From Marinithermofilum abyssi (GTDB lineage Bacteria > Bacillota > Bacilli > Thermoactinomycetales > DSM-45169), in contig NZ_BMHQ01000001.1 in the NCBI RefSeq assembly GCF_014641195.1, forward strand, positions 273,199 to 337,198: a stretch of 64,000 nt of DNA. The letters run 5' to 3'. A program made the translations under genes and the position numbers. The notes beneath the pieces were generated by a model. It made no database searches and was not told the origin of the DNA. It saw only the letters and a list, made by a program, of their open reading frames with translations. This document shows, in pieces, positions 50,502 to 60,880 of the stretch; within the stretch, counting starts at the first letter, position 1, and each line of letters opens with the position of its first letter.

Positions 50502-51356
50502 TTAGGCCTTATTGGAGCTGCCGAAGAGACGCATTTTTCCTTTGACTACTTCTTTGATAGCTTCCCGGCCCGGTCCCAAATATTTGCGGGGGTCAATCAT
50601 TTCCGGATTGCCGTTCAGTTTTTCCCGGATCGTATTGGTCATAGCCACTTGGTTTTCCGTGTTCACATTAATTTTACCCACACCGAGGGAGATCGATTTT
50701 TGAATGGCTTCATCCGGCACGCCGGAACCACCGTGGAGCACAATCGGGGCCTCTACCTGTTTGCTGACCTCTTCGATGATACCATAGTGGATCTTCGGTT
50801 CACCTTTGTACATACCGTGAGCGGTACCCACTGCAATGGCCAAGGCGTCCACTTTGGTTTCTTCCCAAAAGCGGATCGCTTCCTCCGGTTTTGCCAACGC
50901 AGCGGAAGCTTCATCCACTACCAGATCGTCTTCCACACCACCGATCGTGCCCAGTTCGCCTTCCACGGAAACACCCACAGCATGAGCTGCTTTCACCACT
51001 TCTTTGGTCAGGCGGATGTTCTCTTCAAAAGGATAGTGCGAACCGTCAAACATCACGGAAGAGAATCCGGCTTGGATACATTTCATTACCACTTCGAAGC
51101 TGCTGCCATGATCCAAGTGGAGGGCCACCGGGACACCGGATTGTTTCGCAGCGATTTCAGCCATGGCGACCACATACTCGATCCCCATGTAACGCATGGC
51201 CCCTTCACTCACACCAAAAATAAAAGGGGATTGTTCCTCTTTCGCCGCTTCAGCGATCGCTTGAGTAAATTCCAGGTTGTTCATGTTGAACTGTCCTACC
51301 GCAAACCCTTCCTTTTTAGCTCGCGGCAGAAAATCGGTCATCGGTACCAAAGGCAT
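50502..51356 (-). CDS. fbaA: Fructose-bisphosphate aldolase, class II
   Basis: A 284-residue zinc-dependent aldolase of glycolysis and gluconeogenesis. Metal ligands are seen in ALHLDHGSSFEVVMKCIQAG (about 78-97), AVGTAHGMYKG and VLHGGSGVPDEAI. Synteny with tal, murZ and spo0F matches B. subtilis. A terminator-like stem lies just upstream, separating it from the kce-kal pair. Confidence 0.97.
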   Translation of the reverse strand: MPLVPMTDFLPRAKKEGFAVGQFNMNNLEFTQAIAEAAKEEQSPFIFGVSEGAMRYMGIEYVVAMAEIAAKQSGVPVALHLDHGSSFEVVMKCIQAGFSSVMFDGSHYPFEENIRLTKEVVKAAHAVGVSVEGELGTIGGVEDDLVVDEASAALAKPEEAIRFWEETKVDALAIAVGTAHGMYKGEPKIHYGIIEEVSKQVEAPIVLHGGSGVPDEAIQKSISLGVGKINVNTENQVAMTNTIREKLNGNPEMIDPRKYLGPGREAIKEVVKGKMRLFGSSNKA

Positions 51357-51397
51357 AAATCCTTCCTCCCATGCATGATGAGTTGGTAGTTACACGC

Positions 51398-51434
51398 AAA
51401 AAAAGACCCTTTATGTAGACGCGCGGATCTTTTT
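51398..51434 (-). terminator. Terminator between kce and fbaA
   Basis: On the minus strand AAAAAGATCC, a 15-nt loop and GGGTCTTTTTTT form a 10-bp stem with one mismatch and a T-run. It would end transcripts coming from the kce side 41 bp before fbaA. Confidence 0.65.
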
Positions 51435-51452
51435 CGGGTGTTCAGTTGAAAT

Positions 51453-51486
51453 CATACCACCTGTCGACAAATCTGTCGAAGGGTGG
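51453..51486. promoter_or_regulatory. Two-part inverted repeat upstream of fbaA
   Basis: TACCACC pairs with GGTGGTA and, inside, TCGACA pairs with TGTCGA around a 4-nt loop. No T-run follows. The inner part contains TGTCGAA, similar to a Spo0A box, but a palindrome makes this match weak evidence. Confidence 0.45.
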
Positions 51487-51600
51487 TACAGGAAAATGGG
51501 AAAAGCACCTTCGGTATGTCTTTTCCCGGGGAATAATATTTTATTCAATTTTTGATTATACCACTTTCTCTGCCAAAAGTAGGCTATTCCATCAATTGGT

Positions 51601-52419
51601 TTATGATGGGTGGCAAATCCCCAGTATCTGCCGGGCTTCTTCCGGCGAAGCGATCCCTCGGTCCAACTCCCGAGCGATGCGCACCACCCGCTCCACCAGC
51701 TGCGTATTGGTCGCCAGCTCCCCTTTGCGGTAATAGATATTGTCCTCTAAACCCACCCGGACATGGCCGCCGAGAGCCACACCCAACGCAGACATGGTTA
51801 ACTGATATCGTCCGACGCCGGCTACGGTCCAAGTCGCCTCCGGCGGCAGCAGTGCGATCAGGTGCAGCAAGTTCTGAGCGGAAGCAGGAATCCCACCCGG
51901 GACACCCATCACAAAGTCAAAGTGAAGATGACCGCTTACCAGCCCTTTTTTTACCAGATGCAAAGCGTTATTTACCATACCTACATCGAAAATTTCGAAT
52001 TCAGGCCGCACTCCATACTCTTTCATCCGTTGGGCAAAAGTTTCGATATCCGATGGCGGGTTATAGAAAACACCGGCACCAAAATTAACCGTTCCCGTCG
52101 TCAGCGTAGCCATCTCCGGACGCAGGCTCAGGGGTTGCAACCGCTCATCCGCCGTCATGCCTACCGCACCACCGGTAGAAACCTGGATAATGATATCGCA
52201 CCGGCGGCGGATTTCGTTGATGGCCACTTCGTACAAATCCCGGTCCTGACTGGGACGGCCCTCCTTGTCCCGCACGTGTATATGGGCAATGGATGCCCCG
52301 GCCCGGCATGCCTCCGCCGCTGCCTCGCCGATCTCTTCCGGTGTCACAGGGAGGTGGGGAGTCTCCTCCTTTGTTACTTCCGCTCCAACCAATGCAGCGG
52401 TGATGATCAGCTTGTCCAT
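51601..52419 (-). CDS. kce: BKACE family protein, 3-keto-5-aminohexanoate cleavage enzyme-like
   Basis: A 272-residue TIM-barrel enzyme of the beta-keto acid cleavage family. It starts MDKLIITAALVGAEVTKEET and has the zinc ligands His46 and His48 in IAHIHVRDKEGRP. Further motifs are STGGAVGMTADERL and the C-terminal RVGLEDNIYYRKGELATN. Kce condenses 3-keto-5-aminohexanoate with acetyl-CoA in lysine fermentation; other family members use other beta-keto acids. The neighbouring kal-like gene supports the lysine role. I chose the ATG at 52419 by similarity. Confidence 0.88.
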   Translation of the reverse strand: MDKLIITAALVGAEVTKEETPHLPVTPEEIGEAAAEACRAGASIAHIHVRDKEGRPSQDRDLYEVAINEIRRRCDIIIQVSTGGAVGMTADERLQPLSLRPEMATLTTGTVNFGAGVFYNPPSDIETFAQRMKEYGVRPEFEIFDVGMVNNALHLVKKGLVSGHLHFDFVMGVPGGIPASAQNLLHLIALLPPEATWTVAGVGRYQLTMSALGVALGGHVRVGLEDNIYYRKGELATNTQLVERVVRIARELDRGIASPEEARQILGICHPS

Positions 52420-52453
52420 ACAGCACCCCCATGTGCTTATCCGTTTGATGCAC

Positions 52454-52867
52454 TCAGCTTTCATGCTTGACGCGCTGCCGTTCTTTGGGCACGACGCAGG
52501 TGCCCGAAGCGCGTGTAACCAACAGCGGTTCCTCCAACACACGGGCAGCGGACGGATGCTCCGGATCCGCTGCTGCTTCGATCACCTTATAGGCAGCAAA
52601 ACTCATCCCGCGGGAGGTCTTGCCCACCCTTTCCAACCGGCCGACTGCTTCGATATAGTCCCCCGCATAAACCGGGGCTTTGAACTCCACCTGATCATAA
52701 GCGACAAACAATCCTTCATCCCCGTCATGCCGGATCAGCAACTCCGTGGCTACATCGCCAAACAGCGCCAACACCCGAGCTCCGTCGACCAGATTGCCGC
52801 CGTAATGCGCATCCGCTTGGCTCATGCGTACCCGGATTTTTGCTTCCATAACGGCTTGTTCAGACAC
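52454..52867 (-). CDS. kal: Hotdog-fold 3-aminobutyryl-CoA ammonia-lyase-like protein
   Basis: A 137-residue hotdog-fold protein. [40 protein letters not shown] and [20 protein letters not shown] match Kal, which deaminates 3-aminobutyryl-CoA to crotonyl-CoA in lysine fermentation. The GTG start at 52867 has AAAGGAG 8 nt upstream. It sits 34 nt upstream of kce and 56 nt downstream of spo0F and may be co-transcribed with both. No other lysine-fermentation genes are in the window. Confidence 0.8.
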   Translation of the reverse strand: MSEQAVMEAKIRVRMSQADAHYGGNLVDGARVLALFGDVATELLIRHDGDEGLFVAYDQVEFKAPVYAGDYIEAVGRLERVGKTSRGMSFAAYKVIEAAADPEHPSAARVLEEPLLVTRASGTCVVPKERQRVKHES

Positions 52868-52923
52868 TGCGAATTCTCCTTTCATCCCTATATGGCACCC
52901 AGTATGTATGTTGAAATCACTTT

Positions 52924-53301
52924 TTAAGAAACCAGCTGCTTGACCACTTCTGATCGAAGCTCCTCAATGTCGAAGGGTTTCGTAAAATGCGCCAAAGCCC
53001 CCAGTTTTATCGCTTCTTCCACGATATCCAATTCCCCGTAAGCCGTCATCATGATCACTTTGGTATCGGTGGCCTCTTCCCGCTGACGAATGTGTCGAAG
53101 CAACTCCAAACCATCCATACCCGGCATCTTCATATCTAACAAAATCAAGTCCGGCTCTTCCCGCTGAATAATATCCAGTGCTACACGACCGTTCGCGGCT
53201 TGATAAACGTAGAATCCTTCCCGCGAAAAAACCTCTTTCAACAATACGCGGATACCGTATTGATCATCCACCACCAACACTTTTTTCTCCGACTGCGTCA
53301 T
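52924..53301 (-). CDS. spo0F: Sporulation phosphorelay response regulator Spo0F
   Basis: A 125-residue single-domain receiver that relays phosphate from sporulation kinases to Spo0B. The acidic pocket (Asp12, Asp13), the phosphorylation site Asp56 in [13 protein letters not shown], the switch Thr86 in MMTAYGE and Lys108 in FTKPFD are all present. I used the ATG at 53301; the frame stays open upstream without similarity. It lies downstream of pyrG as in B. subtilis. Confidence 0.96.
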   Translation of the reverse strand: MTQSEKKVLVVDDQYGIRVLLKEVFSREGFYVYQAANGRVALDIIQREEPDLILLDMKMPGMDGLELLRHIRQREEATDTKVIMMTAYGELDIVEEAIKLGALAHFTKPFDIEELRSEVVKQLVS

Positions 53302-53394
53302 CCTCGCTCCCCCTTTCCTCCTCAGCGCTTTTCCCTTGCCGGACAGAAGGACGGTGAAACCTGCCAATCCGCTAAAGTGGATCTACCTATATGT

Positions 53395-53422
53395 ATTCGT
53401 ATTTCGATATTTTTTTCCCTGC
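53395..53422 (-). promoter_or_regulatory. Candidate sigma-H promoter of spo0F
   Basis: On the minus strand GCAGGGAAA (53414-53422), a 14-nt spacer and CGAAT (53395-53399) partly fit the sigma-H pattern RWAGGAxxT-N14-HGAAT. The -10 is perfect and the -35 has mismatches. spo0F has a sigma-H promoter in B. subtilis. Confidence 0.35.
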
Positions 53423-53438
53423 ACTGCCCCCATAAAAA

Positions 53439-53464
53439 AGCCGACGGAGAATTCTCCGTCGGCT
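53439..53464 (-). terminator. Terminator after pyrG
   Basis: AGCCGACGGAGAATTCTCCG and the following TCGGCT form a perfect 13-bp palindrome starting right after the pyrG stop; on the minus strand it is followed by six T. Confidence 0.93.
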
Positions 53465-53465
53465 G

Positions 53466-55094
<1,629 letters not shown>

Positions 55095-55128
55095 CTAGAT
55101 GTATGTTTCCCATTTTCAATCCAATTAG

Positions 55129-55160
55129 AAAAAGCGCCTCCCTAATAAGGGGGCACTTTT
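55129..55160 (-). terminator. Attenuator stem in the pyrG leader
   Basis: On the minus strand AAAAGTGCCCCCT, TATT and AGGGAGGCGCTTTTT form a long stem with a T-run, lying inside the leader before pyrG. Its C-rich 5' arm could pair with a G-rich 5' end of the transcript made by reiterative G addition, which would prevent termination, as known for B. subtilis pyrG. Confidence 0.85.
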
Positions 55161-55237
55161 CTTTTATGGTTAGAAAAGACTATTCAACTGAAGACAATCT
55201 TGTCTGAGAACAATCTTGTCCGAATCAACTACAATTA

Positions 55238-55277
55238 GCCCAAGGAATAGTTTATCCTCGGGCTCTCCGTTTGTCAA
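55238..55277 (-). promoter_or_regulatory. pyrG promoter with GGGC transcription start
   Basis: On the minus strand TTGACA (55272-55277), a 17-bp spacer and TAAACT (55249-55254) are followed 7 nt later by GGGC (55241-55238), the expected start. A GGGC start with slippage at low CTP is the established B. subtilis pyrG mechanism. The promoter overlaps the end of rpoE by at most a few codons. Confidence 0.8.
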
Positions 55278-55279
55278 GA

Positions 55280-55738
55280 TCAGTCTTCCTCATCTTCCGG
55301 TTCGTCCACATCCTCGTCATTTTCAAAGCCGTTGAAGTCTTCTTCATAGCTTTCTTCGCCGTCTTCGCTCTCTTCGGAGAAATTAGCGTCATCTTCAAAC
55401 AGCTCTTCTTCTTCCAAATCCTCATCCAAATAGTCGTCTCTCACATTTTGCGCCACGGCGGAATCCGATGCCTGTTCGGTGGGGTACCAGCTCTTCAAGC
55501 CCCAGGTGCCTTTGCCTACACAGACAAAACGGCCGTCAATATTGATCTCGGTGTACAGTTGGGCAATATAATGCTGGATCTCTGCGTCGGTAAATCCTTT
55601 CAGACGGGCTACCTCTTCCATTATGTTCCGGTATTGCATCGGTTCGCCTTTTTCCTTCAATATATGAAAAGCCAAATCCACCATGGCGGTCTCCCGGATT
55701 TCCTCAGGGGAAAACTGTTCAGCCAGATTTTGAGGCAT
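55280..55738 (-). CDS. rpoE: DNA-directed RNA polymerase delta subunit
   Basis: A 152-residue Firmicutes-specific subunit that promotes enzyme recycling and displaces RNA. The folded N-terminal HARE-HTH domain (about 10-85) includes EEVARLKGFTDAEIQHYIAQ and GKGTWGLKSWYP. The C-terminal ~55 residues are almost all Asp and Glu and disordered, as in the family. I chose the internal ATG at 55738 (MPQNLAEQF). It lies immediately upstream of pyrG, as in B. subtilis. Confidence 0.96.
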   Translation of the reverse strand: MPQNLAEQFSPEEIRETAMVDLAFHILKEKGEPMQYRNIMEEVARLKGFTDAEIQHYIAQLYTEINIDGRFVCVGKGTWGLKSWYPTEQASDSAVAQNVRDDYLDEDLEEEELFEDDANFSEESEDGEESYEEDFNGFENDEDVDEPEDEED

Positions 55739-55805
55739 TGCGGGCACATCCTTCCATATGGAATAGCCTCGTGGGCCTATTCGTCCATATTGATTTCGTA
55801 CGTCT

Positions 55806-55833
55806 ATTTTATCCAAAAAAAAGGGGAAGTCAA
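55806..55833 (-). promoter_or_regulatory. Sigma-A promoter of rpoE
   Basis: On the minus strand TTGACT (55828-55833), a 16-bp spacer and TAAAAT (55806-55811) form a good housekeeping promoter about 68 bp before the rpoE ATG. Confidence 0.7.
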
Positions 55834-55903
55834 CAATAGACCCGATGGGCAGCGGGGAATTCCCAGTGAAAGCTGCCGCGGCTATTGTCTGCTCCCCCTT
55901 CCT

Positions 55904-58900
55904 TTACATATTCCGCCGGTACTGCCCGCCCACTTCAAACAGCGCATCGGTGATTTGACCAAGACTGCAGTATCGCACCGTTTCCATCAACTCAGCAAAG
56001 ATGTTGCCGTTCTCCCGAGCGACCTGCTTTAAACGAGCCAAGGCTTTCTGCGCTTGCTCGCGGTTTCGCTCCTGGAAATCGCGAAGGTTTTGGATCTGGG
56101 CCCGCTTCTCTCCCGGTGTGGCCCGAGTCAGTTCCAGCTCGTATTCCTTTTCCTCGGCCCGGGAATTCAGGAAAGTGTTTACCCCGATGATGGGCAGTTC
56201 TCCGGAGTGCTTTTTGGTTTCGTAGTACAGGGATTCCTCCTGGATTTTACCACGCTGGTACTGGGTTTCCATCGCCCCCAGCACGCCGCCCCGTTCGCTG
56301 ATCCGCTCAAATTCCGCCAGCACCGCTTCCTCCACCAGATCAGTCAGCTCCTCAATGATAAAGGCGCCCTGCAGGGGGTTTTCATTCTTGGCCAGGCCCA
56401 GCTCCTTGGTGATAATCAGCTGGATCGCCATCGCCCTGCGCACGGATTCCTCCGTCGGAGTGGTGATCGCTTCATCATAGGCATTGGTATGAAGGGAGTT
56501 GCACTGGTCGTAAATCGCCATCAATGCCTGCAACGTGGTACGGATATCGTTGAAGTCCACTTCCTGGGCGTGGAGGCTCCGGCCCGACGTTTGGATGTGA
56601 TATTTCAGCTTTTGGCTCCGTTCATTGGCGCCGTACAGCTTTTTCATCACCACTGCCCAGATGCGGCGGGCCACCCGCCCGATCACACTGTATTCCGCGT
56701 CCAGTCCGTTGCTGAAGAAAAAGGATAGGTTGGGCGCGAAGTCGTCCACATCCATGCCGCGGCTTAGATAATACTCCACATAGGTGAAGGCGTTGGCCAA
56801 GGTAAAGGCCAGCTGGGAGATGGGATTGGCTCCCGCTTCGGCGATGTGGTAGCCGCTGATGCTGACAGAGTAATAGTTGCGCACCTGGTTTTGGATGAAG
56901 TACTCCTGGATATCGCCCATCATCTTCAGCGCAAATTCCGTAGAGAAAATGCAGGTATTCTGCCCCTGATCCTCTTTCAGAATATCCGCCTGCACCGTGC
57001 CCCGCACCCGGCGCAAGGCGTCGGCCCGAATGGTTTCCTCTTCCTCCCGCGACGGCTCCCGACCCTCTCTTTCCCTGAACCGATCCATTTGCTGATCGAT
57101 GGCGGTATTGAGGAACATGGCCAAAATGATCGGGGCCGGCCCGTTGATGGTCATGGAAACGCTGGTATTGGGAGCACACAGATCAAATCCGGCGTACAGC
57201 TTTTTCATGTCTTCCAACGTGCAGATGCTGACCCCGCTCTCGCCCACCTTCCCGTAGATGTCGGGCCGCGTATCCGGGTCCCGGCCATAGAGAGTGACAC
57301 TGTCAAAAGCCGTGGACAGCCGCTTGGCTGGCTCTTCTTTGGACAGATAATGGAAACGGCGGTTCGTCCGCTCCGGTGTCCCTTCCCCGGCAAACATGCG
57401 CTTGGGATCTTCGTCTCCCCGTTTCAGCGGAAATACCCCGGCGGTATAGGGGAAACGCCCAGGGACGTTCTCCATCAAACACCAGCGCAGGATTTCACCC
57501 CAGTCTTGATAACGGGGTAGAGCCACCTTGGGAATCTTGTTGCCGGAGAGTGTTTCTGTAAAGAGGGGCGTACGGATCTCCTTGTCCCGCACTTTGACCA
57601 CCAGCTCATCCTGACGGTAAGCTTCTTTCAATTTTGGCCATTCTTCCAGCAGCTGTTTGCTTTCCGAATCCAGCTTCGCCTCGATTTTCCTCCGTGTCTG
57701 CTCCAATACTTCCAGCTCGTCGGGGGTATCGGATTCCTGCTCCAGGAGCTGCCGTGTTCCGTCCAGCTGGAACAGCTTCCGTGCGGCTTCCGACTGCTCT
57801 TGCACATATTTGCGGTATTGGCGCACGGTATTGGCGATCTCCCAGAGATAATGGGTTCGCTCCGGCGGAATGATAGAACGGACTTCCACCTGCTCCCCTT
57901 CCACATCCATACTCGACTCCCACCCTAGATTCAGCTTGTCGGAGAGTCGGTCGATCAGGGCTCGGTAAAACCGGTTGGTTCCCGGATCATTGAAACGGCT
58001 AGCCATGGTGCCGAAAACGGGAATCTCCTCTTCCGCTGCATCAAAGAGCTGGTGGTTTCGCCGGTATTGTTTTTTCACGTCCCGCAGGGCATCCTGAGAA
58101 CCCTTGCGGTCAAACTTGTTGATAGCCACCATGTCGGCGTAGTCCAGCATCTCAATCTTTTCCAGCTGAGAAGGCGCCCCAAACTCGGAGGTCATCACAT
58201 AAATCGAGAAATCGCAGACCTCCACCACATCGGCGTCTCCCTGCCCAATCCCGCTGGTTTCGACGATCACCAGGTCATACCCGGCTTTTTTCATCACGGC
58301 GATGGCATCCTTTGTCGCGCCGGAAAGCTCCGACCGCGTGCGGCGGGTAGCCAGGCTGCGCATGTATACCCGGGGATGGTGGACGGCGTTCATCCGGATC
58401 CGATCCCCCAGTAAGGCCCCGCCGGTTTTTTGCTTGGAAGGATCGATGGAGAGGACCGCCACTTTTTTCTCCGGAAAATCCTCCAGAAAACGGCGGACCA
58501 ACTCATCGGTCAGGGAGCTCTTCCCCGCTCCCCCGGTTCCAGTTAAACCGACGACAGGCACGGTACGCTCCGTCTGATCCGATTCCGCTAACGCCGTGAA
58601 CAGGGAGGCAGAAGCTTCCTGCGCCCCTTCCCCGGCCGCTCCTTTTTCCGCGACGGTAATCAGCCGGGCGATCGCACGGCTATCCCCTTCGGCCAATTTG
58701 TCCAGCTCCCAGGTCACCTTTTCCACCGTCGGGAAATCACAGGCTTGGACCATATGATTAATGATCCCTTGCAGCCCCAGACGCCGGCCGTCTTCCGGAG
58801 AAAAGACTTTGGCCACCCCGTAAGCTTCCAGCTCCCTTATTTCCCGGGGAACGATCACCCCGCCGCCCCCGGCGAACACCCGGATATGGCCGGCTCCCTT

Positions 58901-59164
58901 TTCTTTCAGCCGGTCGATCATATATTTGAAAAACTCCATATGACCGCCTTGATAGGATGAAACGGCAATCCCCTGCACATCCTCCTGAATGGCCGCCTCC
59001 ACGATCAAATCAACCGAACGGTCGTGTCCCAGATGGATCACTTCCACCCCGCTCGCCTGCAACAGGCGGCGGAACAAGTTGATCGAGGCATCATGCCCAT
59101 CAAACAGACTGGCGGCCGTCACGAAGCGCACCGGGTGCTTGGGATGGTACACTTCCTTATCCAT
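55904..59164 (-). CDS. icmF: Fused isobutyryl-CoA mutase IcmF
   Basis: A 1086-residue B12 enzyme that interconverts isobutyryl-CoA and n-butyryl-CoA. Domains in order: cobalamin-binding (about 10-145, with DGHDAS at 22-27), a MeaB-like GTPase chaperone with the P-loop GTGGAGKSS (about 209-217), a linker, and the mutase TIM barrel (about 540-1086). The substrate-site Phe in NRRFHYLS and Gln in [12 protein letters not shown] point to isobutyryl-CoA rather than pivalyl-CoA, from published IcmF/PcmF comparisons. It overlaps the TetR gene by 8 nt and is the distal gene of the meaB-tetR-icmF unit. Confidence 0.95.
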   Translation of the reverse strand: MDKEVYHPKHPVRFVTAASLFDGHDASINLFRRLLQASGVEVIHLGHDRSVDLIVEAAIQEDVQGIAVSSYQGGHMEFFKYMIDRLKEKGAGHIRVFAGGGGVIVPREIRELEAYGVAKVFSPEDGRRLGLQGIINHMVQACDFPTVEKVTWELDKLAEGDSRAIARLITVAEKGAAGEGAQEASASLFTALAESDQTERTVPVVGLTGTGGAGKSSLTDELVRRFLEDFPEKKVAVLSIDPSKQKTGGALLGDRIRMNAVHHPRVYMRSLATRRTRSELSGATKDAIAVMKKAGYDLVIVETSGIGQGDADVVEVCDFSIYVMTSEFGAPSQLEKIEMLDYADMVAINKFDRKGSQDALRDVKKQYRRNHQLFDAAEEEIPVFGTMASRFNDPGTNRFYRALIDRLSDKLNLGWESSMDVEGEQVEVRSIIPPERTHYLWEIANTVRQYRKYVQEQSEAARKLFQLDGTRQLLEQESDTPDELEVLEQTRRKIEAKLDSESKQLLEEWPKLKEAYRQDELVVKVRDKEIRTPLFTETLSGNKIPKVALPRYQDWGEILRWCLMENVPGRFPYTAGVFPLKRGDEDPKRMFAGEGTPERTNRRFHYLSKEEPAKRLSTAFDSVTLYGRDPDTRPDIYGKVGESGVSICTLEDMKKLYAGFDLCAPNTSVSMTINGPAPIILAMFLNTAIDQQMDRFREREGREPSREEEETIRADALRRVRGTVQADILKEDQGQNTCIFSTEFALKMMGDIQEYFIQNQVRNYYSVSISGYHIAEAGANPISQLAFTLANAFTYVEYYLSRGMDVDDFAPNLSFFFSNGLDAEYSVIGRVARRIWAVVMKKLYGANERSQKLKYHIQTSGRSLHAQEVDFNDIRTTLQALMAIYDQCNSLHTNAYDEAITTPTEESVRRAMAIQLIITKELGLAKNENPLQGAFIIEELTDLVEEAVLAEFERISERGGVLGAMETQYQRGKIQEESLYYETKKHSGELPIIGVNTFLNSRAEEKEYELELTRATPGEKRAQIQNLRDFQERNREQAQKALARLKQVARENGNIFAELMETVRYCSLGQITDALFEVGGQYRRNM

Positions 59165-59810
59165 TCTCTCTCCCTCCCGTATCCTCCGTTGTCAAATCAT
59201 GCAACAACCAAGCGGTTTGATACCGAGTATACTCCTCCAGGCTGTATTGTTTGGCGAGCGCCCACCGGCGGAAGGTCCACATCTGGCCCATCACCATGAT
59301 GTTGTGGGCCATCAGTTTGGCAGCCGAGGGATCCAACCGCAGCGTACCGTCCCGGATTCCTTTGCACAGAATCTTCTCAAAGATGCCGGTGATCTCTTCC
59401 TCTTTGGAGAGAACGTACCGCATCGCTTCCTGCGGCAGGGATTTGGTCTCCTGGTAGATGAAAAGGACGTAATCACTCATTTCACCCATGACGCGGAAAT
59501 GCTGGGCGACCGCTTTGGCCAAACTTTCTCTTCCGGAATCCGTATCCACCACGGCCTCTTTCAACCGGGATTCCAGCTCATCGTGGATGTACTCGCACAC
59601 CAGATACAAAACATCTTCTTTGCTCTGAATATACTCGTACATGGTGCCGATACTGAGTCCGCAGGCTTTGGCAATCTCCCGGGTGGTAGTTTTATGAAAC
59701 CCCTTCTCGATAAACAGGCGGCAGGCTCCCAACACAATCTGCCGTCTCCGCCGTTCCACGAGCCGGGGATTTTTCACCATGGACGGGATCGACTTTACAC
59801 GCCGGCTCAA
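59157..59810 (-). CDS. TetR/AcrR family regulator
   Basis: A 217-residue regulator. The N-terminal helix-turn-helix domain contains [20 protein letters not shown] and [20 protein letters not shown] (about 24-63). The C-terminal ligand-binding part (about 80-200) resembles FadR/AcrR-type regulators of fatty acid genes. The TTG start overlaps the meaB stop and has GGAGG upstream. It likely senses an acyl-CoA and controls this cluster, by analogy. Confidence 0.88.
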   Translation of the reverse strand: MSRRVKSIPSMVKNPRLVERRRRQIVLGACRLFIEKGFHKTTTREIAKACGLSIGTMYEYIQSKEDVLYLVCEYIHDELESRLKEAVVDTDSGRESLAKAVAQHFRVMGEMSDYVLFIYQETKSLPQEAMRYVLSKEEEITGIFEKILCKGIRDGTLRLDPSAAKLMAHNIMVMGQMWTFRRWALAKQYSLEEYTRYQTAWLLHDLTTEDTGGRENG

Positions 59811-60772
59811 ACGGATCCTCCCCCTTTAAAAACCGTATCCAACCACTTATTAACCGCCTGATGGGGGGCCATCTTCCGCTCCCGTACCTGTTCCAGATCT
59901 GTCTGCAAATCGGGAGCGGCCATCCGCTCCAGCAGCCGCATCCGCAACCGGGACTCCAACATCTCGCGAACCTCCTGGAGCAAACGGTATTGGCGCTGCG
60001 CCTCCCACTCCCCGCTCTGCTTCAAAAAATCCCGGTGGCGACAAAGCTCTTGCCACAGACACCCGATCCCCTGTCCGTTCTTGCTCACGGTGGTCAACAC
60101 AGGGGGGAGCCAGCTGGATTGTCCCTCGATCACGTGAAGCAGATCTTCCACTTCCCGCAACAATTTCTGCGCCCCTTGGAGGTCCGCTTTGTTGACTACA
60201 AACACATCGGCGATCTCCATGATGCCCGCTTTGAATACCTGTACGGCATCTCCGCTGCCGGGCGTCAATACCAAAGCGACGGTATCTACGGTATGCATCA
60301 CATCGATTTCCGACTGGCCAACTCCCACCGTTTCCACCAGCACCAGATCAAATCCGGCGGCATCCAGCACCCGGGCGGCTTCTTTGGCGGCACGGGCAAG
60401 CCCGCCCAGGCTGCCCCGGGAACCCATGCTGCGGATGAAGACTCCGTCATCCAGTGCATGGCGGGTCATCCGCACCCGATCCCCCAGTAACGCACCGCCG
60501 GTAAAGGGGCTGGTGGGATCCACTGCAAGAATACCCACAGTCCAGCCCGCCTGGCGGACATGCTGGACCAACTGATCCACCAGGGAGCTTTTCCCCGCGC
60601 CGGGCGAGCCGGTGATTCCCACCAGCCAAGCGTTCCCCGTATGTGGATAAAGGGCTTCCAACAAGGCTTCTTTATCGGAACGGTCTTCCTCCCTGGCGCT
60701 CTCGATCAACGAAATGGCGCGAGCGATCCGTCGGCGCTCACCCCGGCGAATGGCTTCCACCCATGATTCCAT
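59807..60772 (-). CDS. meaB: MeaB/ArgK-type methylmalonyl-CoA mutase-associated GTPase
   Basis: A 321-residue G3E GTPase that protects B12-dependent mutases and gates cofactor transfer. The P-loop is GSPGAGKSSLVDQLV (about 55-69); [32 protein letters not shown] and VVNKADL (G4) follow. The ATG at 60772 has GAGAGGGGGGGA upstream. It is notable because IcmF already carries its own fused GTPase, so this copy may serve a separate methylmalonyl-CoA mutase or an enzyme outside the window. Confidence 0.92.
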   Translation of the reverse strand: MESWVEAIRRGERRRIARAISLIESAREEDRSDKEALLEALYPHTGNAWLVGITGSPGAGKSSLVDQLVQHVRQAGWTVGILAVDPTSPFTGGALLGDRVRMTRHALDDGVFIRSMGSRGSLGGLARAAKEAARVLDAAGFDLVLVETVGVGQSEIDVMHTVDTVALVLTPGSGDAVQVFKAGIMEIADVFVVNKADLQGAQKLLREVEDLLHVIEGQSSWLPPVLTTVSKNGQGIGCLWQELCRHRDFLKQSGEWEAQRQYRLLQEVREMLESRLRMRLLERMAAPDLQTDLEQVRERKMAPHQAVNKWLDTVFKGGGSV

Positions 60773-60880
60773 GGTCCCCCCCCTCTCGTTGAGCATGTAT
60801 CGGGTGCTGTATGCGGCTCCATCTGTTTAAGGTAATCGCATCCCCTTCTGATTCGCGTGCAAAAGAAACAGGGTGATGTT

